Shown in pieces: positions 1 to 5,991 of a stretch of DNA of 9,899 nt; the stretch's first letter is position 1; each line of letters opens with the position of its first letter. The notes under the pieces were generated by a model. It was not told the DNA's origin and did not search any database. It saw only the letters and a list, made by a program, of their open reading frames with translations. Origin of the DNA: Bacillota bacterium (GTDB lineage Bacteria > Bacillota > Clostridia > Oscillospirales > Ruminococcaceae); NCBI GenBank assembly GCA_023429685.1, contig JAEZDF010000005.1:1-9899 (forward strand). The letters run 5' to 3'. The translations under genes and the position numbers were made by a program.

Positions 1-704
1 ACGCCCATGATATCGGTGCGGTGGGTCATAATCTCGGCTGCGGTGATGTCATCGAGCTCGAAGATGTTGTTAATCATCTCCTTGGCGCTTTCCTCAATTA
101 CACCCTTTTCGTTACCCACATCCACCAGCATGCGAATCTCTTCCTCAGTCACGCGGTCGGGTTCGGAGTTGGGGTCGATGCCAAACATGCGAATCACGCC
201 GTTTGTTGAGGCGGACAATAGCCTAACAAAGGGACGGGTAACCTTATACAATACGGTGAGCGCACCTACGGTGGCAAACGCAAACTTTTCGGGGTTTTGC
301 ATCGCTACCCGTTTGGGAACAAGCTCGCCAAACACAAGGGTAAAATAAGACAGGAAGAGGGTAATCGCAACCATGATAATTGCTTTTAGCACCGATGCGG
401 GCAATGGCAGAACGCCTTCCAGCGCAGCGGTAATCGGCTCAGCAAAGCTGTCTGCGGCAACCGCAGATGCCAAAAAGCCCGAGATGGTCACGCCAATCTG
501 GATGGTGGCAAGAAAGCGCGAGGGCTCCTTGACCAAACTAAGCAGCAGACGAGCCTTTTTATGCCCTTCCTCCGCCATCTTATTGACCTTGTTGTCGTTA
601 ACCTGAATGATGGCAATCTCGCTTCCGGCAAAAAACGCGTTTGTAAGTATCAGTACAAATAGTAGCGCGATATACAACAGATATCGGGTACTGTCAGGGT
701 CCAT
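1..704 (-). CDS. CNNM/CorC (HlyC)-type hemolysin family membrane protein, 3' part outside window
   Basis: An open frame runs on the minus strand from an ATG at 704-702 to the window edge, giving 234 complete codons. The protein begins MDPDSTRYLLYIALLFVLIL. The N-terminal part is a DUF21/CNNM domain: a first membrane segment around residues 8-33 containing FFAGSEIAI, further hydrophobic segments around 66-84 and 104-127, and the family motif VFGELVPKR at 124-132. The acidic linker TEEEIRMLVDVGNEKGVIEE (186-205) and the sequence AAEIMTHRTDI (222-232) mark entry into the CBS-pair region, which with the usual C-terminal CorC_HlyC domain would lie beyond base 1. CNNM/CorC proteins sit in the cytoplasmic membrane and are linked to Mg2+ (or other divalent cation) export; the older hemolysin label is misleading. 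An AAGGAG sequence lies about 11 nt before the start, and a consensus promoter lies upstream. Family assignment is firm; the transported ion is inferred. Confidence 0.93.
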   Translation of the reverse strand, partial: MDPDSTRYLLYIALLFVLILTNAFFAGSEIAIIQVNDNKVNKMAEEGHKKARLLLSLVKEPSRFLATIQIGVTISGFLASAVAADSFAEPITAALEGVLPLPASVLKAIIMVAITLFLSYFTLVFGELVPKRVAMQNPEKFAFATVGALTVLYKVTRPFVRLLSASTNGVIRMFGIDPNSEPDRVTEEEIRMLVDVGNEKGVIEESAKEMINNIFELDDITAAEIMTHRTDIMG

Positions 705-854
705 GTTGTTTCTTTCTCCTTTTTATGCATTTAATCATAGGATGGATATTTCGACACACACTATACTAGCGGAATAAAACCCCAAAATATAGCGAGCGAT
801 GCCGCGCAGCAAAACGCAACATGAAATAATTGGAATATCCAGTTATTCATAGAT

Positions 855-883
855 ATTATATAAAAAGATTCTGTGGTTGTCAA
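855..883 (-). promoter_or_regulatory. Consensus sigma-A promoter for the CNNM/CorC gene
   Basis: On the minus strand the -35 box is a perfect TTGACA (883-878) and the -10 box a perfect TATAAT (860-855), with a 17-nt spacer. Transcription would start near 848, leaving a leader of about 144 nt before the ATG at 704. The leader contains GGATATT and AATATCC segments about 80 nt apart that could pair, but I recognise no riboswitch class in it. Confidence 0.85.
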
Positions 884-932
884 ATCCGCTAGGTATCCGG
901 TTGTTTTAAAAAAGGTGAAACCTGCACAAAAA

Positions 933-958
933 CATCAAACAATTGTTACAATTTGATG
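933..958. promoter_or_regulatory. Candidate operator: nested inverted repeats
   Basis: CATCAAA (933-939) and TTTGATG (952-958) form a perfect 7-bp inverted repeat. Nested inside it is a second, off-centre dyad AATTGT-T-ACAATT (941-953). The site lies between the two divergent promoters, about 50 bp upstream of the CNNM -35 box and 63 bp upstream of the nifJ -35 box, so a regulator bound here could affect either gene. I could not match it to a named operator; it lacks the two half-sites of the Rex consensus TTGTTAA-N4-TTAACAA. Confidence 0.4.
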
Positions 959-967
959 CAGTAAAGT

Positions 968-977
968 TGAGCGCTCA
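968..977. promoter_or_regulatory. 10-bp perfect palindrome TGAGCGCTCA upstream of the nifJ promoter
   Basis: The GC-containing palindrome TGAGCGCTCA stands out in an otherwise AT-rich spacer, about 44 bp upstream of the nifJ -35 box. Its position suits an activator or repressor half-site pair, but a 10-bp palindrome can occur by chance and the binding factor is unknown. Confidence 0.25.
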
Positions 978-1020
978 CCAAGGTTTACTCAAATTTAATA
1001 TATTAATATGGCTTTAGATA

Positions 1021-1049
1021 TTTACTTTGTAGAGTAAAAACGGTATAAT
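1021..1049 (+). promoter_or_regulatory. Sigma-A promoter for nifJ
   Basis: TTTACT (1021-1026), a 17-nt spacer and a perfect TATAAT (1044-1049). Transcription would start near 1056, giving a leader of roughly 207 nt before the nifJ ATG. The layout TTTACT-17-TATAAT is repeated at the aldolase gene (minus strand 8649-8621). Confidence 0.75.
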
Positions 1050-1070
1050 TCTTAATGAATCAATCCTTCG

Positions 1071-1087
1071 TTATGTTTTTAACATAA
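1071..1087 (+). promoter_or_regulatory. Inverted repeat just downstream of the nifJ transcription start
   Basis: TTATGTT (1071-1077) and AACATAA (1081-1087) are perfect 7-nt arms around TTT. The dyad lies at about +16 to +32 of the predicted transcript, a classic place for a repressor operator; it could instead act as a weak RNA hairpin. It resembles no operator I can name with confidence. Confidence 0.4.
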
Positions 1088-1137
1088 TGGGGCTTGTTTG
1101 TATGCGTTTGCCGTACTGGCAGGCGCGTCAATTTGTG

Positions 1138-1223
1138 TCCGCCGCGTTTTTGACGTTCTGGCGGAGTATTTTGCGGTGCTTACCACCGCACTAAGTATGT
1201 TGTATTCGGCAGACAAGCTGCCG
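1138..1223 (+). promoter_or_regulatory. Hairpin-rich nifJ leader RNA segment
   Basis: Three successive stem-loops can be drawn in the leader: TCCGCC/GGCGGA (1138-1143 with 1160-1165), TGCGGTG/CACCGCA (1172-1178 with 1184-1190, 5-nt loop) and CGGCAG/CTGCCG (1207-1212 with 1218-1223, 5-nt loop). The last is followed by TTTCCCTTCT rather than a pure T-run, so it is at best a weak terminator. The ribosome binding site at 1247-1253 remains free. Attenuation or mRNA stabilisation are possible roles; no known riboswitch is recognised. Confidence 0.35.
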
Positions 1224-1262
1224 TTTCCCTTCTCCCACACACCAATAAGGAGGATATAAATC

Positions 1263-4200
1263 ATGGCTAGAAAAATGAAAACTATGGACGGCAATACTGC
1301 CGCCGCACACGTCTCCTACGCCTATACCGATGTAGCCGCAATCTATCCGATTACGCCCTCGTCCGTTATGGCTGAGGTAACCGACAAATGGGCTGCCGAC
1401 GGACGCAAGAATATGTTTGGCACCGAGGTTAAGGTTGCAGAGATGCAGTCCGAAGCGGGTGCTGCGGGTACCGTTCACGGCTCGCTTGCTGCAGGCGCGC
1501 TGACCACCACCTACACCGCATCTCAGGGTCTTCTTCTGATGATCCCGAATATGTACAAGATTGCCGGTGAGCTGCTGCCCTGCGTTATTAACGTATCGGC
1601 TCGCGCCGTTGCGTCTCATGCGCTCTCGATCTTTGGCGACCACTCCGACGTTTATGCTTGCCGTCAGACCGGCTTTGCCATGCTTGCCGCGAGCAGCGTG
1701 CAGGAGGTTATGGATCTAACCCCCGTTGCGCACCTGACCGCAATCAAGAGCAGAGTGCCATTTGTAAACTTCTTTGACGGATTTAGAACCTCCCATGAGC
1801 TGCAGAAGATTCATGTGTGGAACGACGAAGACCTTGCTTCGATGGCTGATGTGGATGCGATTGACGCATTCCGCAAGAACGCCTTAAACCCCGAGCACCC
1901 CGTACTGCGCGGTACTGCTCAGAACCCCGACATCTTCTTCCAGGCAAGAGAGGCGAGCAACAACTATTACCTGCAGGTTCCCGCCATTGCCGAGGAATAC
2001 ATGAACGTGGTAAACAGCAAGATCGGCACCGATTACAAGCTGTTTAACTACTACGGCGCAGCTGACGCCGAGCATATCATCATCGCCATGGGCTCTGTAT
2101 GCGAGACCATCGACGAGACCATCGATTACCTCAACGCAGCCGGCGGCAAGTACGGTGTTGTAAAGGTTCGCCTGTACAGACCGTTCTCTGCAAAGCACCT
2201 GCTTTCGGCTATCCCCGACAGCGTAAAGCAGATTACCGTACTCGACCGCACCAAGGAGCCCGGCGCGATGGGCGAGCCGCTCTATCTTGACGTTGTGGCA
2301 GCACTCAAGGAAACCAAGTTCGACCAGATCCCCGTATTCAGCGGTCGTTATGGTCTGGGTTCTAAGGACACCACCCCTCCCCAGATTATCGCTGTATTCA
2401 AGAACAGCACCAAGAAGCTGTTTACCATCGGCATCGTGGACGATGTAACCAATCTGTCGCTTGACATCACCGAGAGCCCCGACACCACCCCCGCTGGCAC
2501 CACCAGCTGTAAGTTCTGGGGTCTTGGCTCGGATGGTACCGTCGGCGCAAACAAGAACTCGATTAAGATCATCGGCGACCACACAGACATGTACGCGCAG
2601 GCGTATTTCTCTTACGACTCTAAGAAGTCGGGCGGCGTTACCATCTCGCATCTGCGTTTTGGCAAGAAGCCCATCCGCTCCACCTACCTGATTAACAAGG
2701 CAGCCTTTGTTGCATGCCACAACCCCGCATATGTCGGTCATTACGACATGGTTGAGGACATTAAACCCGGCGGCACCTACCTGCTGAACTGCCAGTGGAA
2801 TGCCGAGGAGCTTGAGGAGCACCTGCCCGCAAAGGATAAGCGCTTTATCGCAAACAACAACATCAAGTTCTACACCATCGACGGCGTAAAGATCGGTAAG
2901 GAGATCGGTTTGGGCGGACGCATCAACACTGTGCTTCAGTCCGCATTCTTTAAGCTTGCCGACATCATCCCGATTGACGAGGCTGTCAAGTATATGAAGG
3001 ATGCCGCCACCGCTTCTTACGGCAAGAAGGGCGAGAAGATTGTCGCCATGAACCATGCCGCCATCGATGCGGGCGTAACCGGCATTACCGAGGTTAAGGT
3101 TCCCGAAGCATGGAAGACCGCTTCTGACGACAAGGCTCCCCACGCTGCCACCGGCAATCGCGCAGACCTTGTGAAGTTTGTAAACGAGATAGAAATTCCT
3201 GTGAACAAGCAACAGGGCGATCGCCTGCCTGTTTCCACCTTTGTGGATATGGCCGACGGCACCTTCCCGCAGGGTAGCGCAGCTTACGAGAAGCGCGGCA
3301 TTGCAGTGGATGTGCCTGAGTGGATTCCCGAGAACTGCATTCAATGTACCTTCTGCTCTTACGTCTGCCCCCATGCGGTTAACCGTCCATTCGTAATGAC
3401 CGCAGAGGAAGCAGCAGCAGCACCCGCCGCCACCAAGAACGCGGATATGGTTGGTCTTGCTGGCTACAAGTTTGGCATTCAGATCTCTGTGCTGGACTGC
3501 ACAGGCTGTGGCTCGTGCGCAAACGTATGCCCCGGCAAGGGCGGCAACAAGGCTCTTGTGATGAAGCCCATCGAGACCCAGCTAGAGCAGCAGGAAGTGT
3601 TTGCTTACGCAGAAGCACTGCCTGAGAAGCCCGAGGCACTTGCGAAGTTTAAGCCCACCACCGTTAAGGGCAGCCAGTTAAAGCAGCCCCTACTCGAATT
3701 CTCCGGCGCATGCGCAGGCTGCGGCGAGACCCCTTACGCGAAGCTTGCCACCCAGCTGTTCGGCGACAAGATGTATATCGCCAACGCCACCGGCTGTTCG
3801 TCCATCTGGGGCGGTTCCGCTCCCTCTACCCCTTACACCGTCAACAAGCGCGGCTTTGGTCCTGCTTGGGCTAACTCGTTGTTTGAAGACAACGCAGAGT
3901 ACGGCTTTGGTATGTACCTTGCCCAGAAGCAGCTGCGCGAGCGCGTAATTGCGAAGGTTGCGGCACTTACCCCTTCTGACGAGGCACTCAAGGCAGCAGC
4001 CGCCGAGTATCTTGACACCGTAAACAACACCACCGAGAACGGCATTGCAACCGAGAAGCTGATTGCAGCCCTTGAGAAGGACGGCTCCGCCGCGGCGAAG
4101 TCGATTCTTGCCGACAAGGAGTTCCTTGCCAAGAAGAGCATCTGGATCTTAGGCGGCGACGGCTGGGCATACGACATCGGCTTCGGCGGTCTTGACCATG

Positions 4201-4793
4201 TAATCGCACAGAACGAGGATGTCAACATCCTTGTATTCGATACCGAGGTGTACTCCAACACCGGCGGTCAGTCCTCCAAGGCGACCCCCACCGGCGCCGT
4301 GGCACAGTTTGCCGCAGCCGGTAAGGAGATTAAGAAGAAGGACCTTGCCGCCATTGCAATGACCTATGGCTATGTATACGTTGCCCAGGTTGGTATGGGT
4401 GCCGACTACAACCAGTGCCTGAAGGCATTCAACGAGGCGGAAAGCTACAACGGTCCGTCCATCATCATCGCGTACTCGCCCTGTATCAACCACGGCATCA
4501 AGGGCGGTATGGGTATGAGCCAGACCGAGATTAAGAGCGCGGTTGCCGCCGGATATTGGCACCTGTTCCGCTTTGACCCCCGCCTCAAGGAAGCGGGCAA
4601 GAACCCCTTCCAGCTCGACAGCAAGGCACCCACCGTCAGCTACAAGGACTTTATCACCAGCGAGGTTCGCTATACCTCTCTGACCCGCGCGTTCCCCGAC
4701 CGTGCCGAGGCACTGTTTGAGAATGCCGATAAGACTGCACAGGACAAATACAACCACCTCGTGCGTCTTTCTAAGCTCTACGACGTGGAATAA
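1263..4793 (+). CDS. nifJ: Pyruvate:ferredoxin (flavodoxin) oxidoreductase, single-chain homodimeric type
   Basis: This 1176-residue enzyme oxidises pyruvate with CoA to acetyl-CoA and CO2 and passes electrons to ferredoxin or flavodoxin, in the cytoplasm, as the main pyruvate-consuming step of anaerobic fermentation. The full domain series of single-chain PFOR is visible. The N-terminal pyruvate-binding domain has YPITPSS (28-34), TYTASQG (83-89) and Arg114 in NVSARAVASHA. The middle and EKR domains follow. A ferredoxin-like domain has two 4Fe-4S motifs, Cys692/695/698/702 (CIQCTFCSYVCP) and Cys746/749/752/756 (CTGCGSCANVCP). The thiamine-diphosphate domain has Cys817, Cys820, Cys845 and Cys1074 as expected ligands of the proximal cluster, plus GGDGWAYDIG (964-973) and SNTGGQSSKATPTGA. 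The protein is shorter than the 1232-residue Desulfovibrio africanus enzyme, and seems to lack its protective C-terminal extension. AAGGAGG (1247-1253) lies 9 nt before the ATG. The gene stands alone between its own promoter and terminator; the name does not imply nitrogen fixation. Confidence 0.98.
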   Translation: MARKMKTMDGNTAAAHVSYAYTDVAAIYPITPSSVMAEVTDKWAADGRKNMFGTEVKVAEMQSEAGAAGTVHGSLAAGALTTTYTASQGLLLMIPNMYKIAGELLPCVINVSARAVASHALSIFGDHSDVYACRQTGFAMLAASSVQEVMDLTPVAHLTAIKSRVPFVNFFDGFRTSHELQKIHVWNDEDLASMADVDAIDAFRKNALNPEHPVLRGTAQNPDIFFQAREASNNYYLQVPAIAEEYMNVVNSKIGTDYKLFNYYGAADAEHIIIAMGSVCETIDETIDYLNAAGGKYGVVKVRLYRPFSAKHLLSAIPDSVKQITVLDRTKEPGAMGEPLYLDVVAALKETKFDQIPVFSGRYGLGSKDTTPPQIIAVFKNSTKKLFTIGIVDDVTNLSLDITESPDTTPAGTTSCKFWGLGSDGTVGANKNSIKIIGDHTDMYAQAYFSYDSKKSGGVTISHLRFGKKPIRSTYLINKAAFVACHNPAYVGHYDMVEDIKPGGTYLLNCQWNAEELEEHLPAKDKRFIANNNIKFYTIDGVKIGKEIGLGGRINTVLQSAFFKLADIIPIDEAVKYMKDAATASYGKKGEKIVAMNHAAIDAGVTGITEVKVPEAWKTASDDKAPHAATGNRADLVKFVNEIEIPVNKQQGDRLPVSTFVDMADGTFPQGSAAYEKRGIAVDVPEWIPENCIQCTFCSYVCPHAVNRPFVMTAEEAAAAPAATKNADMVGLAGYKFGIQISVLDCTGCGSCANVCPGKGGNKALVMKPIETQLEQQEVFAYAEALPEKPEALAKFKPTTVKGSQLKQPLLEFSGACAGCGETPYAKLATQLFGDKMYIANATGCSSIWGGSAPSTPYTVNKRGFGPAWANSLFEDNAEYGFGMYLAQKQLRERVIAKVAALTPSDEALKAAAAEYLDTVNNTTENGIATEKLIAALEKDGSAAAKSILADKEFLAKKSIWILGGDGWAYDIGFGGLDHVIAQNEDVNILVFDTEVYSNTGGQSSKATPTGAVAQFAAAGKEIKKKDLAAIAMTYGYVYVAQVGMGADYNQCLKAFNEAESYNGPSIIIAYSPCINHGIKGGMGMSQTEIKSAVAAGYWHLFRFDPRLKEAGKNPFQLDSKAPTVSYKDFITSEVRYTSLTRAFPDRAEALFENADKTAQDKYNHLVRLSKLYDVE

Positions 4794-4812
4794 GCCACAC
4801 AACCGATTAAGC

Positions 4813-4852
4813 AAACCGCCCCGTTTCGCGTTGCGAAACGGGGCGGTTTTTT
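4813..4852 (+). terminator. Rho-independent terminator of nifJ
   Basis: A perfect 17-bp stem (4813-4829 with 4833-4849, GC-rich core CCGCCCCG/CGGGGCGG) with a GTT loop runs into a T-run at 4847-4852, 20 nt after the nifJ stop codon. Confidence 0.95.
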
Positions 4853-4882
4853 GTCTTGTCACGCAAACACCACGGCAATGCC

Positions 4883-4925
4883 GTAGGGGCGAATAGCCAA
4901 CCTGTGGTTGGTATTTCAATCGCCC
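4883..4925 (+). repeat. GTAG-headed imperfect hairpin (REP-like, type C)
   Basis: GTAG (4883-4886) is followed by a long imperfect palindrome: GGGCG (4887-4891) pairs with CGCCC (4921-4925), AATA with TATT, and CCAACC (4897-4902) with GGTTGG (4906-4911) around a TGT loop. GTAG next to an imperfect palindrome is the hallmark of REP sequences acted on by RAYT enzymes, and a RAYT gene lies about 110 bp away. It has the same GTAGGGGCG head as the type A copies. Confidence 0.55.
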
Positions 4926-4969
4926 GCGGATAGGACGGAATATGCAATTTATTGTGGTTTCGGCGGGTT

Positions 4970-4996
4970 GGGGCGTCAGGGTTGGCGTCCTCTACG
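4970..4996 (-). repeat. REP-like intergenic repeat, type B copy 1
   Basis: GGGGCGTCAGGGTTGGCG followed by TCCTCTACG on the plus strand closely matches repeats at 7351-7377 and 7450-7475. Read on the minus strand it starts CGTAG (GTAG at 4995-4992) and contains GACGCC/GGCGTC segments able to form a weak hairpin. It lies between nifJ and the transposase gene. Confidence 0.55.
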
Positions 4997-5012
4997 GCGG
5001 GGTTTATTTTGG

Positions 5013-5039
5013 CGGACGCGCAATACGCGCCCCTACGGT
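5013..5039 (-). repeat. REP element, type A copy 1; supplies the RAYT stop codon
   Basis: On the minus strand this reads GTAG (5036-5033), then an 8-bp stem GGGCGCGT/GCGCGTCC around an ATT loop (one G-T and one T-G wobble). The 27 nt differ from copy 3 at 5833-5859 by one base (5025 versus 5845). The TAG of the GTAG is the termination codon of the transposase gene, so the repeat overlaps the 3' end of that gene. Confidence 0.8.
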
Positions 5040-5557
5040 ATAGTTGGGATTGGTGGTTTGCGGATATTTTGTGATATGCAATAGCAATCGTCCTGCCATT
5101 TTACGGGGTTTTCAATAATATACTTTGTAATTTTTTCATATTCATCATGGTTGCGAATGATATGGTCGTAATATAACTTCTGCCATATCGAAAAACCAAT
5201 CTGTTTTGTGACATACCCCTTCATCTGGTTAATTATTGTTGGTATAGTAGGGGCGCGCATTGCGCGTCCGTCAGCTTCCTGAATCACTATAATTAAGTGT
5301 ATGTGATTAGGCATAACAACATAGTAATCAACCCTAACACCCGCATACTTACTAGGAATAGCCCTAATTGCATCATTTACAACCGTGCCGTATTCAGAGA
5401 GCGGTATGTCGTCTGTTTCTCTCAGCCGCGTGTAACGCTCGCCCGTGCGCCACAATAGCCATTCATGGTTTGCGGTACATATTGTAATAAAGTATGCACC
5501 CGCCGAGCTGTAATTGCATGTTTGCAATCGATTGGGCTTGCGTTTTGGCATTTGCAT
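5033..5557 (-). CDS. REP-associated tyrosine transposase (RAYT, Y1/HUH family)
   Basis: The 174-residue protein belongs to the IS200/RAYT group of single-strand DNA transposases, which nick and rejoin DNA at GTAG-headed hairpins through a tyrosine. Visible landmarks are the family start PKRKPNRLQTCNYSSAGAYF, the strand FITICTANHEWL (23-34), the HUH motif in VVMPNHIHLII (His85, His87), the conserved MKGYVTKQIGFSIWQKLYYD (112-131), and ITKYIIENPVKW (143-154), where Tyr146 aligns with catalytic Tyr115 of E. coli TnpA-REP. Residues 97-104 (GRAMRAPT), between the HUH strand and the following helix, are encoded by a copy of the flanking REP repeat, and the stop codon comes from another copy. The ATG at codon 3 is an alternative start; only a weak GGGGTG lies upstream. 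No clear promoter or terminator was found. All catalytic residues are present, so the enzyme may be active. Such genes are usually single-copy and domesticated. Confidence 0.93.
   Translation of the reverse strand: MQMPKRKPNRLQTCNYSSAGAYFITICTANHEWLLWRTGERYTRLRETDDIPLSEYGTVVNDAIRAIPSKYAGVRVDYYVVMPNHIHLIIVIQEADGRAMRAPTIPTIINQMKGYVTKQIGFSIWQKLYYDHIIRNHDEYEKITKYIIENPVKWQDDCYCISQNIRKPPIPTIP
5247..5271 (+). repeat. REP element, type A copy 2, inside the RAYT coding sequence
   Basis: On the plus strand this reads GTAG (5247-5250), then a complete 8-bp stem GGGCGCGC (5251-5258) / GCGCGTCC (5262-5269) around ATT, with one G-T wobble. All 25 nt match copy 3 exactly, in inverted orientation. It is read in frame by the transposase gene as DGRAMRAPT and does not disrupt it. 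Confidence 0.85.
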
Positions 5558-5832
5558 TTCGACACCCCAAATTATCAGCTTAAAGTTAATCCCTAGACTT
5601 GTAATATACCATTAAACAGCGAAACGTTATTATATATTTGCCCATCAAAAGGCGGCTGACACGTAGGCGGTGAGCCGTTTGGCATTAACCACATACTGTT
5701 CGCTTTGCGGCTATTATAACATAAATTAGTAATTGTAATATCGTTCTGGGGTAATATTTAAAAGTATGTTGTTCAGATGTATATGGAAACTACGGATGCT
5801 CATAGTCTACTTTGGCTTTGGGGGTAGATAAA
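5558..5832. other. AT-rich spacer upstream of the RAYT gene
   Basis: The stretch contains no convincing reading frame. ATTATA occurs at 5629-5634 and 5713-5718 (TATAAT on the minus strand), but neither has a good -35 partner, so no promoter is called. CGGCT...AGCCG segments around 5653-5677 could form a loose hairpin. It probably contains the transposase leader. Confidence 0.4.
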
Positions 5833-5859
5833 CGGACGCGCAATGCGCGCCCCTACGGT
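5833..5859 (-). repeat. REP element, type A copy 3
   Basis: On the minus strand, GTAG (5856-5853) precedes the stem GGGCGCGC/GCGCGTCC with an ATT loop. It lies just beyond the flagellin terminator and 276 nt upstream of the RAYT start. It is the direct-orientation partner of copy 1 and matches the internal copy 2 perfectly over 25 nt in inverted orientation. Confidence 0.8.
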
Positions 5860-5873
5860 TGGCGGTGTAACCC

Positions 5874-5911
5874 ACAAAAACCCACCCCCGCCTTCGTGGC
5901 GGGGGTGGGTT
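5874..5911 (-). terminator. Rho-independent terminator of the flagellin gene
   Basis: On the minus strand a 14-bp stem (5911-5898 with 5892-5879, core CCCACCCCCGCC/GGCGGGGGTGGG) with a 5-nt loop is followed by TTTTTGT. It lies about 80 nt past the flagellin stop codon. Confidence 0.92.
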
Positions 5912-5913
5912 CG

Positions 5914-5950
5914 TTGCGCGTCATGCGCATGCGCAATGTACGTATTGCGC
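5914..5950. repeat. Cluster of overlapping GCGC-containing palindromes after the flagellin gene
   Basis: TTGCGC (5914-5919) can pair with GCGCAA (5931-5936) around ATGCGCAT, or GCGCAAT (5931-5937) with ATTGCGC (5944-5950) around a 6-nt loop. The two foldings exclude each other. The GCGCAAT words resemble the core of the type A repeats nearby, so this may be a decayed copy, but it lacks the GTAG head. Confidence 0.35.
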
Positions 5951-5991
5951 TTATGCGTTGTGTTAACAGACTAAACGGTAATACTAAGCAA

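Larger units (their letters stand above)
705..1262. other. Divergent intergenic region between the CNNM gene and nifJ
   Basis: This 558-bp spacer has no convincing gene. Its left part holds the minus-strand promoter and leader of the CNNM gene. Its middle (about 884-1020) is AT-rich and contains dyads at 933-958 and 968-977 lying between the two divergent promoters. Its right part (about 1056-1262) is the nifJ leader, richer in GC and with several hairpins. A 35-codon frame at 1087-1194 has no ribosome binding site and is not called. Confidence 0.7.
5013..5859 (-). mobile_element. REPtron-like unit: RAYT gene bounded by direct REP copies
   Basis: Two 27-nt type A repeats in the same orientation (5013-5039 and 5833-5859, 26 of 27 bases identical) bound an 847-bp unit with the RAYT gene and an AT-rich 275-bp upstream segment. 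In the gene's direction the order is REP, spacer, transposase carrying an inverted REP, REP at the stop codon. I see no target-site duplication or terminal inverted repeat, as expected for this family. Whether the whole unit moves together is inferred. Confidence 0.5.

Noticed and set aside
933..1087. Rex (redox repressor) operator upstream of nifJ
   Set aside because: The dyads here do not match TTGTTAA-N4-TTAACAA in both half-sites, although TTGTTA occurs once; a named regulator cannot be assigned.
1087..1194. 35-codon frame in the nifJ leader (MGLVCMRLPYWQARQFVSAA and on)
   Set aside because: There is no Shine-Dalgarno before its ATG and no run of regulatory codons; a leader peptide cannot be supported from this sequence alone.
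1191..1643. 150-codon minus-strand frame over the nifJ start
   Set aside because: It overlaps the nifJ leader, Shine-Dalgarno and N-terminal domain, and the translation is low-complexity shadow sequence.
1884..3374. 496-codon open frame on the minus strand, antisense to nifJ
   Set aside because: It lies wholly inside nifJ, its translation resembles no family I know, it has no clear ribosome binding site, and long antisense frames follow from the biased GC-rich codon use of nifJ.
1263..4793. Evidence for nitrogen fixation from the name nifJ
   Set aside because: PFOR is a general fermentation enzyme of anaerobes, and no nitrogenase or other nif gene is present.
4149..4919. 256-codon minus-strand frame spanning the end of nifJ and its terminator
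   Set aside because: It runs through a strong terminator hairpin and a REP-like repeat and overlaps conserved nifJ codons; it is a shadow frame.
4883..5859. CRISPR array, suggested by repeated short palindromes
   Set aside because: The repeats vary in orientation, spacing and sequence, have no uniform spacers, and lie around a RAYT gene; REP elements explain them better.
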